Source of the DNA: Cupriavidus necator
Lineage (GTDB): Bacteria; Pseudomonadota; Gammaproteobacteria; Burkholderiales; Burkholderiaceae
Reading direction: 5' to 3'
Length of the DNA: 64,000 bases
Assembly: GCA_022041995.1 (NCBI GenBank)
Contig: CP074381.1
Span: 4,073,957-4,137,956 of the forward strand
Part shown: piece after piece, positions 47,272 through 59,543 of the stretch
How the letters are laid out: every line of letters begins with the position of its first letter
Position numbering within the stretch: position 1 is the stretch's first letter
The notes under the pieces: generated by a model
Seen by the model: the letters and a program-made list of their open reading frames with translations, nothing else
The model's database searches: none
Told to the model about the DNA's origin: nothing
Translations under genes and position numbers: made by a program

Positions 47272-47441
47272 GTCAAGTGCCGCCAGTCAAGCCCGAGCAC
47301 CTTTTTGGCGAATGCTGGCGAAAAAGTTAACTTGACAGGGTCCAGCGGCGCGGCTCCCGCAGCACTGGGTACGCTCGCGCGCCGGTGCGCTGCAGCGCAG
47401 GGCGCTGCAGCAGCAGGCAGGGCGGCCGCATACTGTCACCA

Positions 47442-48533
47442 TCACTTCTGCACAGCGCGCAGCTGGCGGCTGTGGCGATGCACTTCGTCCACCAGCACCG
47501 AAACGTTCTCAGGCGGCGTGAACTGCGAAATGCCGTGGCCCAGGTTGAACACGTGGCCATCACTGCCCCCGGCCGCGGCATAGCTGTCCAGCACGCCGCG
47601 CACCTGCTCGCGAATCGCGGCCTCGGGGGCGAACAGCACAGTCGGGTCGATATTGCCCTGGAGCGCCACGCGCCCGCCGGTGCGCCGGCGCGCTTCGGCC
47701 AGGTTGACGGTCCAGTCCAGCCCGATCGCGTCGGCGCCGGTGTCAGCCAGCGCCTCGAGCCACAGGCCGCCGCCCTTGGTAAAGACGATCGCGGGCACCT
47801 GCTGGCCATCGTGCTCGCGCTTCAGGCCGGCCAGCACGCGGCGCATATAGGACAGCGAGAACGCCTGGTACATGCCGTCGGCGAGCGCCCCGCCCCAGGT
47901 GTCGAAAATCATCACGGCCTGCGCGCCGGCTTCGATCTGGGCATTCAGGTACGCCGTCACCGCCTGGGCGTTGATCTCGAGAATGCGGTGCATCAGGTCC
48001 GGGCGGCCATACATCATCGCCTTGACCGTGCGGAAGTCGTCCGAGCCGCCGCCTTCGACCATGTAGCACGCCAGCGTCCAGGGGCTGCCGGAAAAGCCGA
48101 TCAGCGGCACGCGCTGGCGGCCATCCTGGACCAGTGCGCGGCGGATCTCGCTCACGGCGTCAAACACATATTGCAGCGACGCCATGTCCGGCACGGCGAG
48201 GTTCTGCACGTCGGCTTCGGTGCGCAGCGGATGCGCAAAGCGCGGGCCCTCGCCCTGCGCGAACGACAGGCCCAGGCCCATCGCGTCGGGCACGGTCAGG
48301 ATGTCGGAAAAGAGAATGGCCGCGTCCAGCGGATAGCGGTCCAGCGGCTGCAGTGTCACCTCCGTGGCGTAGGCCGGATTCTTGGCCAGCCCGAGGAAGC
48401 TGCCAGCGCGGGCGCGCGTGGCGTTGTACTCGGGCAGGTAGCGGCCCGCCTGGCGCATCAGCCACAGCGGCGTGTATTCGGTCGGCTGGCGGCGCAGCGC
48501 GCGCAGGAAGGTATCGTTCTGCAGTGCGGTCAT
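47442..48533 (-). CDS. hemE: Uroporphyrinogen decarboxylase
   Basis: Decarboxylates uroporphyrinogen III to coproporphyrinogen III in haem synthesis. The ~363-residue protein has the signature [19 protein letters not shown] and [20 protein letters not shown] motifs, with the C-terminal [18 protein letters not shown] prefer the second ATG (48533), spaced correctly from GAGG, over the ATG at 48539, which abuts it. It belongs to the origin-proximal block, downstream of priA on the same strand. Confidence 0.95.
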   Translation of the reverse strand: MTALQNDTFLRALRRQPTEYTPLWLMRQAGRYLPEYNATRARAGSFLGLAKNPAYATEVTLQPLDRYPLDAAILFSDILTVPDAMGLGLSFAQGEGPRFAHPLRTEADVQNLAVPDMASLQYVFDAVSEIRRALVQDGRQRVPLIGFSGSPWTLACYMVEGGGSDDFRTVKAMMYGRPDLMHRILEINAQAVTAYLNAQIEAGAQAVMIFDTWGGALADGMYQAFSLSYMRRVLAGLKREHDGQQVPAIVFTKGGGLWLEALADTGADAIGLDWTVNLAEARRRTGGRVALQGNIDPTVLFAPEAAIREQVRGVLDSYAAAGGSDGHVFNLGHGISQFTPPENVSVLVDEVHRHSRQLRAVQK

Positions 48534-48585
48534 GGTCATCCTCGTAAGACCGCCATTCTAAGGGATCGCTGCGAGTGGATGCCGC

Positions 48586-49535
48586 TCAGACGTCGTCGAT
48601 CATTCCGGCGAAGGCCGATGCGGCACGCCGCATCCATTCGCGCGCGCGTTCGGCATCGGGCTGCAGCCGCGCGAAGCCGTGGGTCATGCCGCTGGCCTCG
48701 ATGGTAATCACCGGGGCGTCGTGGCGCACCAGGAAGTCGGCATAGGCCAGGCCGTCGTCGCGCAGCACATCGTGCGCGGCCACCATCAGCACGGTGGCGG
48801 GCGGGCGCACCGGCGGCGCGGCCATCAGGTGCACGCGGGGGTCGGGGTGGGCGGCGCCCTGCGCCAGGGCTTCGGCGCCGATGAAGTGGGTCCAGAACCA
48901 GGCCATCTCGTCACGCGTCAGGCCAGGACCATCGGCAAAGGCGCGGTAGCTTTCGGTGCTGAGCACCGGCGCCGTCACCGGATAGATCAGCAGCTGCGCA
49001 TCGACCCGCACCGCGCTGCCGCCGTTGAGCTGCTGCGCTGCCTGCGCCGCCAGGTGGGCGCCGGCGCTGTCGCCCGCCACGGCCAGGATGTCGGTCGCCA
49101 GCCCGAGTGCCAGGCGTTGCCCGGCGAACCACACCACGGCCTCGGCGGCATCGTCGCAGGGTGCCGGAAACGCGTGTTCGGGGCCAGGCGGTAGTCGACG
49201 CTGGCCACCGCGCAGCCCGTGTCGGCCGCCAGCAAGGCGGCAACCGTATGGTGCGTCTGCGGCGAGCCAATCACCCAGCCGCCACCGTGGAAGTAGACCA
49301 CCAGCCGCGGGGCTGCCTCGCCGGCGGGGCGGAACAGCCTGGCGCCCAGCGTGCGGCCGGCGAGCGCAAGCTCCAGGTCCTGCACCGAGATGCCGGCCGG
49401 ATCCGGCAACAGCGACGCGGCCGCGATCTCGGCAAAGCGGGTCCGCTGTGCGGGAATGTCGGCCGGCGTGGGCGCATTGGCGTAGCGCTCCGCCAGGCGG
49501 CGGTAATAGGCAAGCAGTTGCGGATCGATGGCCAT
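48586..49535 (-). CDS. Alpha/beta hydrolase (HSL/esterase type); one-base frameshift
   Basis: An esterase/lipase of the hormone-sensitive-lipase group: oxyanion motif HGGGWVIGS, nucleophile GDSAGAHLA, then EASGMTHGF with the catalytic His. The first frame starts at 49535 (MAIDPQLLAYY). One base is missing in the G-run 49180-49183; restoring it gives LAPEHAFPAPCDDAAEAVVW and joins the second frame to the stop at 48586, ~316 residues. Substrate unknown. Confidence 0.87.
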
Positions 49536-49585
49536 GGTTGGCGGCTGATGGGAAAGCGGAAAGTAGAAGCGGCGCCGGGCGGGAA

Positions 49586-50026
49586 TCAGTCCAGCCCGAG
49601 CTGGTGCGTCAGCTCGACCTTGCTGCAGCAATCCTGCACCGCCAGCAGGCCGGCATCCGATGCGCGGCGCACGGCCTGGTCGTTGACGATGCCCAGCTGC
49701 AGCCAGACACCTTGTGCGCCAATGGCGATGGCCTCATCGACCACGCCGGGCGTTTCCCCGGCACGGCGGAAGATGTCGACCCACGCGATGGGGCTGCCTG
49801 CTGCCGCGGCAGCGTCGGCGGCTTCGCGCAGCGTGGCGTGGCAGGTCTCGCCCAGAATGCGTTCGCCGGCATGGCGCGGATTGACCGGCACGATCCGGAA
49901 GCCGTGGTCCTGCAGGAACTCCGCAACCTCATGGCTGGGACGCTCCGCACGGTCGGACAGACCGACCACGGCAACGGTCTTCATCGCCAGCATGGCTTGT
50001 ATGGCTTGCTGCATCTCAGGGCGCAT
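49586..50026 (-). CDS. CoA-binding domain protein
   Basis: A 146-residue protein consisting of one Rossmann CoA-binding domain (TVAVVGLSDRAERPSHEVAE, GVWLQLGIVNDQAVRRA), as in the YccU family. The start at MRPEMQQAIQ (50026) is chosen; the upstream 20 codons look non-native. No enzyme activity is known for the class. It is followed 50 bases later by the hydrolase in the same orientation. Confidence 0.87.
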   Translation of the reverse strand: MRPEMQQAIQAMLAMKTVAVVGLSDRAERPSHEVAEFLQDHGFRIVPVNPRHAGERILGETCHATLREAADAAAAAGSPIAWVDIFRRAGETPGVVDEAIAIGAQGVWLQLGIVNDQAVRRASDAGLLAVQDCCSKVELTHQLGLD

Positions 50027-50585
50027 CGCGTCTCCGGTGGATAAGGGCGGGCCCGCGGACATGCAAGAACGCAACGCGAAAGCCACAGGCGTTCCGAATC
50101 GTAACCGGAATTGTCACGCAGGGATTGGTGGGGGAGCGAACACGGAAATCGCGTCATCAAAGATAAGGCAACGGCACGTTTCTGCGGCTAACGTGATGCG
50201 AACGCGTGCAGATATGCCGAACACGCCAGATCCCGACGCCTCAGGCTTTCAACTTCTTGCAAAACGATACATTTTGTTACTGCGATGCCGGGGAGTTTCC
50301 CCCACAATGCATTGACACACCCGCTGTCCGGCGTGTGGCGCCCCAGTGAATAACGCTGTGCAGACTTAAAGGGGCGTGGTGAAGAAAGCCTTTTTGAAAC
50401 GTTTCTGGCAGTAACCCGATTGTCCGATCCGGCAGATCGCCGCTGGACCGGAGTACCAGGCAGACCTTTGCAGCGCGTGGCCTTTGCGGCCTCTGGTCGG
50501 ATATTGGATATCCGTTGCGCCTTGATTGTCGGCCTGGACCGAACCCGTTCCTTCGAATTGACCCCTCGAAGGGATTTTCCCGTCC

Positions 50586-50630
50586 GCGCGGAGCCTCCCC
50601 GGCCCGCGCGCTTTTTTTTGTCCAGGCAGG
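50586..50630 (+). terminator. Terminator-like GC stem with eight Ts, plus strand
   Basis: GCGCG and CGCGC flank a GC-rich loop, followed by TTTTTTTT. Since there is no plus-strand gene here, it may mark the end of a non-coding RNA starting around 50340-50400. Confidence 0.45.
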
Positions 50631-50652
50631 ACAAAAGCATATCGCCACGCCC

Positions 50653-50684
50653 AAAAAAAGGCAGCCATGTGGCTGCCTTTTTTC
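50653..50684. terminator. Rho-independent terminator of the atp operon, bidirectional
   Basis: AAAAAAAGGCAGCC, ATGT, GGCTGCCTTTTTT form a strong hairpin 45 bases after the atpC stop. Confidence 0.9.
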
Positions 50685-50728
50685 ATTGTCGCGCCAGAAA
50701 AACAACAGCGCGACACCCCACTAATTGC

Positions 50729-51144
50729 TTACTTCTTACGACGCAGGCGGGCGATGGCAGCCAGTTGGGCAGCCGCCACGGCGAGCTCGCTCTGAGCGCG
50801 TGCCAGATCCAGATCGCTGCTCTGGTTCTGCATCAGCTCTTCGGCAGCACGCTTGGCTTCCTGCGCCTTGGCTTCGTCCAGGTCGCCACCGCGGATAGCG
50901 GTGTCGGCCAGCACGGTGACGTGCTTGGGCTGGACTTCGAGAATACCGCCGGCAACGAACACGAACTCTTCGCTGCCGTCTTCTTTCTCGATCCGCACCG
51001 CACCCGGCTGGATGCGCGTGATCAGCGGCGTGTGGCCGGCAGAATGCCCAGCTCACCCGACTCGCCCGGCAGCGCCACGAACTTCGCCTGGCCGGAGAAG
51101 ATCGACGCTTCCGCGCTGACGACGTCTACAAGAATGGTTGCCAT
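50729..51144 (-). CDS. atpC: ATP synthase F1 epsilon subunit; one-base frameshift
   Basis: A rotor-stalk subunit that couples rotation to catalysis and inhibits ATP hydrolysis. The first frame starts at 51144 ([19 protein letters not shown]). One G is missing near 51041; restoring it gives [20 protein letters not shown] and joins the frame to 50729, 138 residues, the usual length. The C-terminal helical hairpin ([15 protein letters not shown]) is present. An atp gene broken in a living cell is unlikely, so sequence error is preferred. Confidence 0.92.
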
Positions 51145-51241
51145 GTGAAATCCTTTGTCCAATCGCTTCGCTTCAGACGGCCGGACGCGCGACGCGGCCG
51201 GCCGTCACCCCCACCGCGAGGCGGGAGTGACAAAGCCAGGC

Positions 51242-52678
<1,437 letters not shown>

Positions 52679-53554
52679 TTAGACCGCAGCTGCACCGCTG
52701 ACGATTTCCGACAGTTCCTTCGTAATCGCGGCCTGACGGGTCTTGTTGTAGACCAGTTGCAGTTCGCCGATCACGTTCTTGGCATTGTCAGACGCAGCCT
52801 TCATGGCCACCATGCGCGCCGATTGCTCGGACGCCATGTTCTCGGCCACGGCCTGGAACACCAGCGCCTCGACGTAGCGGACGAGCAGCTCTTCCACTAC
52901 AGTCTGAGCGTCGGGCTCGTAGATGTAATCCCACGAGTAGGCGCGCTTTTCATCTTCGGTCTGGACCAGCTTGTCGGCGGCGAGCGGCAGCAGCTGCTCA
53001 ACCATCGGTTCCTGCTTCATCGTATTGATGAACTTGGTGTACGCCAGGTACACCGCATCGACTTCGCCATTGGTGAAAGCGTCGAGCTGGACCTTGATCG
53101 CGCCGATCAGCTTTTCCAGATGCGGGGTGTCACCGAGGTGCACCACGTGCGAAACCACCTTGGCGCCGATCCGGCCCAGGAACTGCATGCCCTTGGTGCC
53201 GATGGCAGTGGCTTGCACTTCGACGCCGCGGCCTTGCAGGGACTTCAGTTCATGGGTAACCGAGCGCAACACGTTCGTGTTCATGCCGCCGCACAGCCCC
53301 TTGTCGGTCGAGACCACGATCATGCCGACGCGCTTGACGTCGCGTTCCTGCATGAACGGGTGCTTGAACTCGGGGTTGGCCGTAGCCAGGTGCGCCGCAA
53401 TGTTGCGCACCTTCTCGGCATAGGGACGGGCATTGCGCATCCGCTCCTGCGCCTTGCGCATCTTGGACGCGGCGACCATCTCCATCGCCTTGGTGATCTT
53501 GCGCGTGTTCTGCACGCTCTTGATCTTGGTTCGAATTTCTTTCGTTCCGGCCAT
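52679..53554 (-). CDS. atpG: ATP synthase F1 gamma subunit
   Basis: The central stalk, 291 residues, starting [20 protein letters not shown] with the family's terminal coiled-coil helices and [14 protein letters not shown]. The C-terminal helix is [18 protein letters not shown]. It lies in the operon between atpA and atpD. Confidence 0.97.
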   Translation of the reverse strand: MAGTKEIRTKIKSVQNTRKITKAMEMVAASKMRKAQERMRNARPYAEKVRNIAAHLATANPEFKHPFMQERDVKRVGMIVVSTDKGLCGGMNTNVLRSVTHELKSLQGRGVEVQATAIGTKGMQFLGRIGAKVVSHVVHLGDTPHLEKLIGAIKVQLDAFTNGEVDAVYLAYTKFINTMKQEPMVEQLLPLAADKLVQTEDEKRAYSWDYIYEPDAQTVVEELLVRYVEALVFQAVAENMASEQSARMVAMKAASDNAKNVIGELQLVYNKTRQAAITKELSEIVSGAAAV

Positions 53555-53628
53555 ATCTTCCTCTCCATCCGAACCAGCGCCGCGCCGGCGTGAGCCGGGC
53601 GCGGCGGCGGTGTCGTGGAATCACGCGG

Positions 53629-55170
53629 TTAGAACGCGGCGGACTTCTTGAAATCCTCGACGGCGGCACGCAGGACGGGTTCATCTTCCTTCGAGAGCAG
53701 CTTGGTCTCTTCGATGCGGTTGATGAGGTCGGCGTACTTGGTCTTCAGATGGTCGTGCAGGCCCTTCTCGAACGGCAGAATGTCCTTCACTTCCACGTTG
53801 TCGAGGAAGCCGTTGTTGGCGGCGAACAGCGACGCGGCCAGCTGCCACACCTGCTGCGGCTGGTATTGCGGCTGCTTGAGCAGTTCGGTCACGCGGCGGC
53901 CGCGCTCGAGCTGCTTGCGGGTGGCGTCGTCCAGGTCCGAGGCGAACTGCGCGAACGCAGCCAGTTCACGGTACTGGGCCAGGTCGGTACGGATACCGCC
54001 GGACAGGTTCTTCACCACCTTGGTCTGTGCAGCACCACCCACGCGCGACACCGAGATACCGGCGTTGATAGCGGGGCGGATACCGGCGTTGAACAGGTCG
54101 GTTTCCAGGAAGATCTGGCCGTCCGTGATCGAGATCACGTTGGTCGGCACGAACGCGGACACGTCGCCGGCCTGCGTTTCGATCACCGGCAGCGCAGTCA
54201 GCGAACCGGTCTTGCCCTTGACGGCACCGTTGGTGAACTTCTCGACGTAGTCTTCGTTCACGCGGGCAGCACGCTCCAGCAGGCGCGAGTGCAGGTAGAA
54301 CACGTCGCCCGGGTAGGCTTCGCGGCCCGGCGGGCGGCGCAGCAGCAGCGACACCTGGCGGTAGGCCCAGGCTTGCTTGGTCAGGTCGTCATAGACGATC
54401 AGCGCGTCTTCGCCGCGGTCGCGGAAGTACTCGCCCATGGTGCAGCCGGCGTAGGCAGCCAGGTACTGCATGGCGGCCGAGTCCGAAGCGGCGGCGGCCA
54501 CGACGACGGTGTATTCCATCGCGCCGTGCTCTTCCAGCTTGCGCACTACGTTGGCGATCGTCGAAGCCTTCTGGCCGATTGCCACGTACACGCAGAAGAC
54601 GCCCTTGCCCTTCTGGTTGATGATGGCGTCGACAGCCACGGCGGTCTTGCCGGTCTGACGGTCGCCAATGATCAGCTCACGCTGGCCACGGCCGATCGGC
54701 ACCATCGAGTCGATCGACTTCAGGCCGGTCTGCACCGGCTGGCTCACCGACTGACGTGCGATCACGCCCGGGGCCACCTTCTCGATCACGTCGAATTCCT
54801 TCGCGTTGATCGGGCCCTTGCCGTCGATCGGCTGGCCCAGCGTGTTGACCACGCGGCCCAGCAGTTCCTTGCCCACCGGCACCTGCAGAATGCGGCCGGT
54901 GCACTTGACCGTATCGCCTTCCGAGATGTGTTCGTACTCGCCCAGCACCACGGCGCCGACCGAGTCGCGCTCGAGGTTCAGCGCGAGGCCGAAGGTGTTG
55001 CCGGGGAATTCCAGCATCTCGCCCTGCATCACGCCGGACAGGCCATGCACGCGGCAGATGCCATCGGTCACGGAGATCACCGTGCCGGTATTGCGCACTT
55101 CAGCTTCAGCGCCAAGGCCCGAGATGCGGGTCTTGATCAGCTCGCTGATTTCTGAGGGGTTCAGTTGCAT
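53629..55170 (-). CDS. atpA: ATP synthase F1 alpha subunit
   Basis: The regulatory nucleotide-binding subunit, 513 residues, with Walker [16 protein letters not shown] and [20 protein letters not shown]. Both a GTG (55173) and an ATG (55170) could start; I choose the ATG ([15 protein letters not shown]), properly spaced from AGGAG. Confidence 0.98.
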   Translation of the reverse strand: MQLNPSEISELIKTRISGLGAEAEVRNTGTVISVTDGICRVHGLSGVMQGEMLEFPGNTFGLALNLERDSVGAVVLGEYEHISEGDTVKCTGRILQVPVGKELLGRVVNTLGQPIDGKGPINAKEFDVIEKVAPGVIARQSVSQPVQTGLKSIDSMVPIGRGQRELIIGDRQTGKTAVAVDAIINQKGKGVFCVYVAIGQKASTIANVVRKLEEHGAMEYTVVVAAAASDSAAMQYLAAYAGCTMGEYFRDRGEDALIVYDDLTKQAWAYRQVSLLLRRPPGREAYPGDVFYLHSRLLERAARVNEDYVEKFTNGAVKGKTGSLTALPVIETQAGDVSAFVPTNVISITDGQIFLETDLFNAGIRPAINAGISVSRVGGAAQTKVVKNLSGGIRTDLAQYRELAAFAQFASDLDDATRKQLERGRRVTELLKQPQYQPQQVWQLAASLFAANNGFLDNVEVKDILPFEKGLHDHLKTKYADLINRIEETKLLSKEDEPVLRAAVEDFKKSAAF

Positions 55171-55208
55171 CACAATGCTCCTAATTCTTCAATCCGTCGG
55201 ACGGCCGC

Positions 55209-55754
55209 TCAGGCGGCGGTCAGCGCGGTTTGCATGGCTGCCAGGCGCGCACGCACGGAGGTGTCGAGCACTTCGTCGCCAACCTTGACGCTGACGCCGC
55301 CGATCAGGGACGGGTCCACCGCCACCTGCGCGTACAGCTTGCGGCCGAACTTGCGTTCGAGTGCGGCGACGAGGTCGTTCAGCTGACCATCTTCCAGCGG
55401 GAAAGCGCTGGTGATCTCAACATCGGACGAGCCTTCGCGGGCGTTCTTGAGCGCATGGAACTGTTCGGCGATGTCGGGCATCACCGACAGGCGGCCGTTA
55501 TCCACCAGCAGCTGCACGAAGCGGCGCGCTTCGTCGCTGACCGGGGACTTCAGCACCGACAGGAACAGTTCAGCCAGCTTTGCGCCGGGAACGTTCGGAT
55601 CGTCGGCGACCGCCTTCATGTCGGGATTGGCAGCAACCTGCCCCATCTCCGACACCAGCTCGGACCATGCACCCAGATTGCCTGCGCTCGATTCGCTGGC
55701 GACGCGGAACAGCGCCTCAGCGTAGGGACGGGCAATGGTTGCGGTTTCAGCCAT
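55209..55754 (-). CDS. atpH: ATP synthase F1 delta subunit
   Basis: Peripheral stalk connector between F1 and the b subunits, 181 residues, starting [20 protein letters not shown]. It lies two bases downstream of atpF, as usual. Confidence 0.95.
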   Translation of the reverse strand: MAETATIARPYAEALFRVASESSAGNLGAWSELVSEMGQVAANPDMKAVADDPNVPGAKLAELFLSVLKSPVSDEARRFVQLLVDNGRLSVMPDIAEQFHALKNAREGSSDVEITSAFPLEDGQLNDLVAALERKFGRKLYAQVAVDPSLIGGVSVKVGDEVLDTSVRARLAAMQTALTAA

Positions 55755-55756
55755 GA

Positions 55757-56227
55757 TTAGAGCTCAGCCTTGAGTTGATTGAGCAGGTCGGCGTGGACCT
55801 GCGCGTTCACTTCACGCTTGAGGATCTGCTCGGCACCCTTGACGGCCAGCACGGCAACCTGGTCACGCAGATCTTCGCGTGCACGGGTAACCTGCTGGTC
55901 TGCTTCGGCCTTGGCCTGGGCAATGATGCGGGCGGCTTCTGCCTGGGCGTTTTGCTTGATCTCGTCCGCCGTCAGCTGGGCGCGCTTCTCGGCGTCAGCG
56001 ACGCGTTGAGCACCCTCGGTGCGGGCTTCGGCCATAGCCTGGTCCACACGCTTGTTGGCGAGTTCGAGCTCGGCCTTGCCCTTCTCGGCAGCGGCGAGGC
56101 CATCGGCGATCTTCTTTGCGCGTTCGTCGAGCGCCTTCACCAGCGGCGGCCAAATGAATTTGGCAACAACCCACCACAGGATGAAGAACACGACCATCTG
56201 CGCAAAAAACGTTGCGTTCAGATTCAT
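55757..56227 (-). CDS. atpF: ATP synthase Fo b subunit
   Basis: A peripheral stalk subunit of 156 residues with one N-terminal membrane helix ([20 protein letters not shown]) and a long charged helix ([20 protein letters not shown]). Confidence 0.96.
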   Translation of the reverse strand: MNLNATFFAQMVVFFILWWVVAKFIWPPLVKALDERAKKIADGLAAAEKGKAELELANKRVDQAMAEARTEGAQRVADAEKRAQLTADEIKQNAQAEAARIIAQAKAEADQQVTRAREDLRDQVAVLAVKGAEQILKREVNAQVHADLLNQLKAEL

Positions 56228-56326
56228 GGTGTGTTCCTTTCGGTAATCAAACTACAGATAAATGCGCAAGGGCGGCCAGGCTAAGTGGCCCGCGCCGCCC
56301 GTCAGCATCATGCAGACCGAAAAGAA

Positions 56327-56608
<282 letters not shown>

Positions 56609-56624
56609 TTAGAGAGACTTAGAA

Positions 56625-56655
56625 CCAAAAAACCAAAAAACCAAAAACCGAAAAT
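56625..56655 (-). repeat. U-rich 8-base tandem repeat before atpE
   Basis: On the plus strand CCAAAAAA recurs at 56625 and 56633, then CCAAAAA and CCGAAAAT, ending at the atpB stop. In the transcript this is about three GGUUUUUU units, directly after atpB and ~30 bases before the atpE start. U-rich segments upstream of atpE enhance its translation in E. coli; a similar role here is inference. Confidence 0.6.
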
Positions 56656-57521
56656 CAGTGGTGATCGTGAGCCTGGCCGATGTACACCAGCGTCAGCATC
56701 ATGAAAATGAAGGCCTGGAGCAGGACGATCAGGATGTGGAAGATCGCCCATACCGTGCCAGCCACCACGTGGCCGACAAAGCCCAGCGCGGACAGGTCGG
56801 CGCTGAACGTCCAGATGGAGCCCAGCAGCGCGATCAGCAGGAACACGAGTTCGCCGGCGTACATGTTGCCGAACAACCGCATGCCGAGCGAAACCGCCTT
56901 GGCCAGGAATTCGATCAGGTTCAGGACCAGGTTGAACGGGGCCAGGTACCACTTGGCGCCGAACGGGGCCGAGAACAGTTCGTGCATGAAGCCGCCCGTG
57001 CCCTTGATCTTGAAGCTGTAGTAGATCATCAGCACCAGCACCGAGCACGACATGCCCAGCGTGCCGTTCAGGTCGGCCGTGGCCACTGCGCGGTGGTGGG
57101 GAAGATGAATGTGGAAGACGCCCAGCAGGCTGTTCAGGCCGGTGACCCAGTCGACCGGAATCAGGTCGATCGCGTTCATCATGGTGATCCAGCAGAACAC
57201 CATCAGCGCCAGCGGCGCAATCCACGAACGGTCGCCGTGGATGATGCCCTTGGCCTGGTCGTCGACCATCTCGACGATCATCTCGACGAAGGCCTGGAAG
57301 CGGCCCGGCACGCCGGCAGTGACGCGGCGCGCGGCAACGTACAGGAACAGCACGGCGATGGCGCCGCACAGCACGGACCAGAACACCGTGTCGTAGTTGA
57401 GCACGGAGAAATCGACCACCGACGCTTGCTTGCCGCCGACCGAGTTCAAGTTCTGCAAGTGTTCGGCGATATAGCCGGAGGGTGTCAGCGCGTGTTCGGC
57501 GCCTTGGGTAGCATCAGACAT
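56655..57521 (-). CDS. atpB: ATP synthase Fo a subunit
   Basis: A proton-channel subunit of 288 residues with multiple membrane helices. The essential Arg is in [20 protein letters not shown], with the conserved family tail [18 protein letters not shown] start at 57521 ([14 protein letters not shown]), rejecting 42 extra codons upstream. Confidence 0.96.
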   Translation of the reverse strand: MSDATQGAEHALTPSGYIAEHLQNLNSVGGKQASVVDFSVLNYDTVFWSVLCGAIAVLFLYVAARRVTAGVPGRFQAFVEMIVEMVDDQAKGIIHGDRSWIAPLALMVFCWITMMNAIDLIPVDWVTGLNSLLGVFHIHLPHHRAVATADLNGTLGMSCSVLVLMIYYSFKIKGTGGFMHELFSAPFGAKWYLAPFNLVLNLIEFLAKAVSLGMRLFGNMYAGELVFLLIALLGSIWTFSADLSALGFVGHVVAGTVWAIFHILIVLLQAFIFMMLTLVYIGQAHDHH

Positions 57522-57765
57522 GTCGATACGAACGGTATATTGCGAAATCTTCAGGCCGCGCGTCGCCACTATCTGGCAAACGCCCGGTACGCGTCTTGCA
57601 TTGCCTTCGGCGGATTCGCCGGTCACCGCAATGCAAGCGGGGTCCAACCTTGGCCGTGTCCGGTGTCACTGCCATGAAATCCGCGGTGAAACCGTCACGA
57701 AAAACTCTTGATATTCCGTTTCGGTGCCCCACCTCCGGATGAAGCACCGTTTTCAAGCGGCTGGC

Positions 57766-58269
57766 CTAGCGCATCGCCAGGGCCACCACCCAATATGTCT
57801 TGAGCGCCAGCAGGAACGTGACCAGCATCGGCACCCAGCGCAGATCCCGGTACAGCACCACGACCAGCACCAGCAATGCCACCGTGCCGAAGACCTTGAT
57901 CGCCTCGCCCAGCACCAGTCCGCCGACCGAAGCCCGGTCGCGCGCCAGCCACAGCCGCAAGGCGAAGAATCCGCTCGGCACGAAGCACACCATGCCGCCG
58001 AACAGCGCCGACCACCCATACGGCCCGGCCTCTTTCGCAAACAGCGCCCAGCACAGTGCCGACAGCAGGGAAACCACCACCTGCGCCAGGACAATCTTGC
58101 CCGGGGTCATCCGCGAAGGGCGCAACGCGCGCTCGCCAAACAGCGTCACCGCCTCGGCGTGCGACAACGGATCGACAGCCTCTTCCTCACGGTCTGCGCC
58201 TTCTTTCCAGTCGTCCCAGTCATCTTCCTGACGGGACCCGGCGCCTCGCTGCTGACGGTCTTGAACCAC
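57766..58269 (-). CDS. atpI: ATP synthase subunit I (AtpI)
   Basis: A 167-residue protein of the AtpI family, with four hydrophobic segments (KIVLAQVVVSLLSALCWALF, LFGGMVCFVPSGFFALRLWL) and an acidic N-terminus. AtpI assists assembly of the c ring or magnesium handling but is not needed for the enzyme. First gene of the atp operon, behind the promoter at 58330-58359. Confidence 0.9.
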   Translation of the reverse strand: MVQDRQQRGAGSRQEDDWDDWKEGADREEEAVDPLSHAEAVTLFGERALRPSRMTPGKIVLAQVVVSLLSALCWALFAKEAGPYGWSALFGGMVCFVPSGFFALRLWLARDRASVGGLVLGEAIKVFGTVALLVLVVVLYRDLRWVPMLVTFLLALKTYWVVALAMR

Positions 58270-58329
58270 TACCTGCCTGCCTCATTCCAGGCCGGAACTT
58301 TTCGGCCCGACCAGAATTCAAACCGCACG

Positions 58330-58359
58330 ATTTTAAGGGGAACTACTGATTCGCGTCAA
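58330..58359 (-). promoter_or_regulatory. Sigma-70 promoter of the atp operon
   Basis: On the minus strand TTGACG (58359-58354) and TAAAAT (58335-58330) are spaced by 18 bases, ~60 bases upstream of atpI. The flanking region 58360-58626 has no gene; it holds two copies of ATTGCGCAGC (about 58432 and 58463) in an AT-rich stretch. Confidence 0.6.
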
Positions 58360-58626
58360 TCTGCTTACATTTGGCTTGCAGTGCGTTGCGCACAACGGTT
58401 GCCATCACGATGCCATGATGGCTTCACGAAAATTGCGCAGCAATAATGTTTGACGTAATTGGATTGCGCAGCGAACCCTGCGCATGATGAGGGATTACCG
58501 GGCACGCCGTACGCATGCCGGCCCTTGAACCGGCCACTGCAGCGTACACGCAACAGTCATCGCGGCAATGGCCGTTAATCGCACCGAATTGCGCACGCGA
58601 CGTTACGTGCGCCTTCGCATCTTGCC

Positions 58627-59529
58627 TCAGGCGACCTTCTGCTTTTCAGTGGATTCGCGCAGGCGCACGAGCACGCCTTCAAGCGCGTCGTTGTCGCTGA
58701 AGTGGATGGTGAGCTGGCCCTTGCCGCGCGCGCCCAGCCTGATCTGCACCGCCAGGCCCAGCGCATCTGACAATTCTTCTTCCAGCCGTGCCACGTCGCG
58801 CACGTTGTTGGCGCCCTTCTGCTTGAGCGACTTCAGGTCGAACGGCTTGAGCGTGGACGCCACCAGCTTCTCGGTCTCGCGCACCGACAGCCGCTTGTTC
58901 ACGATCTGGTTGGCCAGCGTGATCTGGTTGGCGCCGTCCACCGCCAGCAGCGCGCGCGCGTGGCCCATGTCGAGGTCGCCCGCCATCAGCATGGTCTGCA
59001 CCGGCGCGGCCAGGTTCAGCAGGCGCAACAGGTTCGACACCGCGCTGCGCGAACGGCCGACTGACTCGGCCGCCTGCTCATGCGTGAAACTGAACTCGCG
59101 GATCAGGCGCATGATGCCTTGCGCTTCTTCCAGCGGGTTCAGGTCTTCGCGCTGGATGTTCTCGATCAGCGCCATCGCGGCCGCGGCTTCATCGGCCACG
59201 TCCTTGACCAGCACCGGCACCTTGTCCAGACCAGCGAGCTTGGACGCACGGAAGCGCCGCTCGCCCGCGATGATTTCATAGCGGTCAGGCTCGGCCACGC
59301 GGCGCACCAGGATCGGCTGCATCAGGCCCTGCGCGCGGATGCTGGCGGCGAGCTCCTGCAGCGCACCTTCATCCATGCGCGTGCGCGGCTGGTACTTGCC
59401 CGGCTGCAACTGGGTCAGGCGCAGCACGGTGGGCGCCCCCTCCTGCTTCACCGATTCAACGATTTCGGCCGGCCCGCCCAGCAGCGCCTCGAGACCGCGG
59501 CCCAGGCCTTTTTTCTTTGCAGTGCTCAT
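58627..59529 (-). CDS. parB: Chromosome partitioning protein ParB
   Basis: A CTP-dependent DNA clamp that loads at parS and spreads. The 300-residue protein has the N-terminal ParA-interacting stretch (KKKGLGRGLEALLGG), the CTP-binding box region GERRFRASKLAGL, the HTH (THEQAAESVGRSRSAVSNLL) and a C-terminal dimer domain. It lies 14 bases downstream of parA. The parS targets are listed nearby. Confidence 0.96.
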   Translation of the reverse strand: MSTAKKKGLGRGLEALLGGPAEIVESVKQEGAPTVLRLTQLQPGKYQPRTRMDEGALQELAASIRAQGLMQPILVRRVAEPDRYEIIAGERRFRASKLAGLDKVPVLVKDVADEAAAAMALIENIQREDLNPLEEAQGIMRLIREFSFTHEQAAESVGRSRSAVSNLLRLLNLAAPVQTMLMAGDLDMGHARALLAVDGANQITLANQIVNKRLSVRETEKLVASTLKPFDLKSLKQKGANNVRDVARLEEELSDALGLAVQIRLGARGKGQLTIHFSDNDALEGVLVRLRESTEKQKVA

Positions 59530-59543
59530 GCTTGCCCTCTCCT

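Larger units (their letters stand above)
46918..47441. other. AT-rich intergenic region between priA and hemE with DnaA boxes
   Basis: No gene is seen in this ~520-base gap. The section 46990-47280 is AT-richer than its surroundings (for example CCTTAAAAATCAAG) and carries the DnaA boxes at 47084 and 47263, plus the near-match TTTTCCACT at 47062. It may hold the priA promoter and possibly replication-related sites. Confidence 0.5.
50027..50728. other. Long intergenic region between atpC and the CoA-binding gene
   Basis: About 700 bases with no supported protein. Overlapping ORFs on both strands have no family resemblance. It contains the hairpin CCTTCGA-N9-TCGAAGG (50550-50572), the plus-strand terminator-like element ending near 50630, and the bidirectional terminator at 50653. 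Confidence 0.5.

Noticed and set aside
46990..47280. Confirmed oriC
   Set aside because: Only two clear DnaA boxes, no dnaA gene nearby, and no skew data; reported as a finding, not as an origin.
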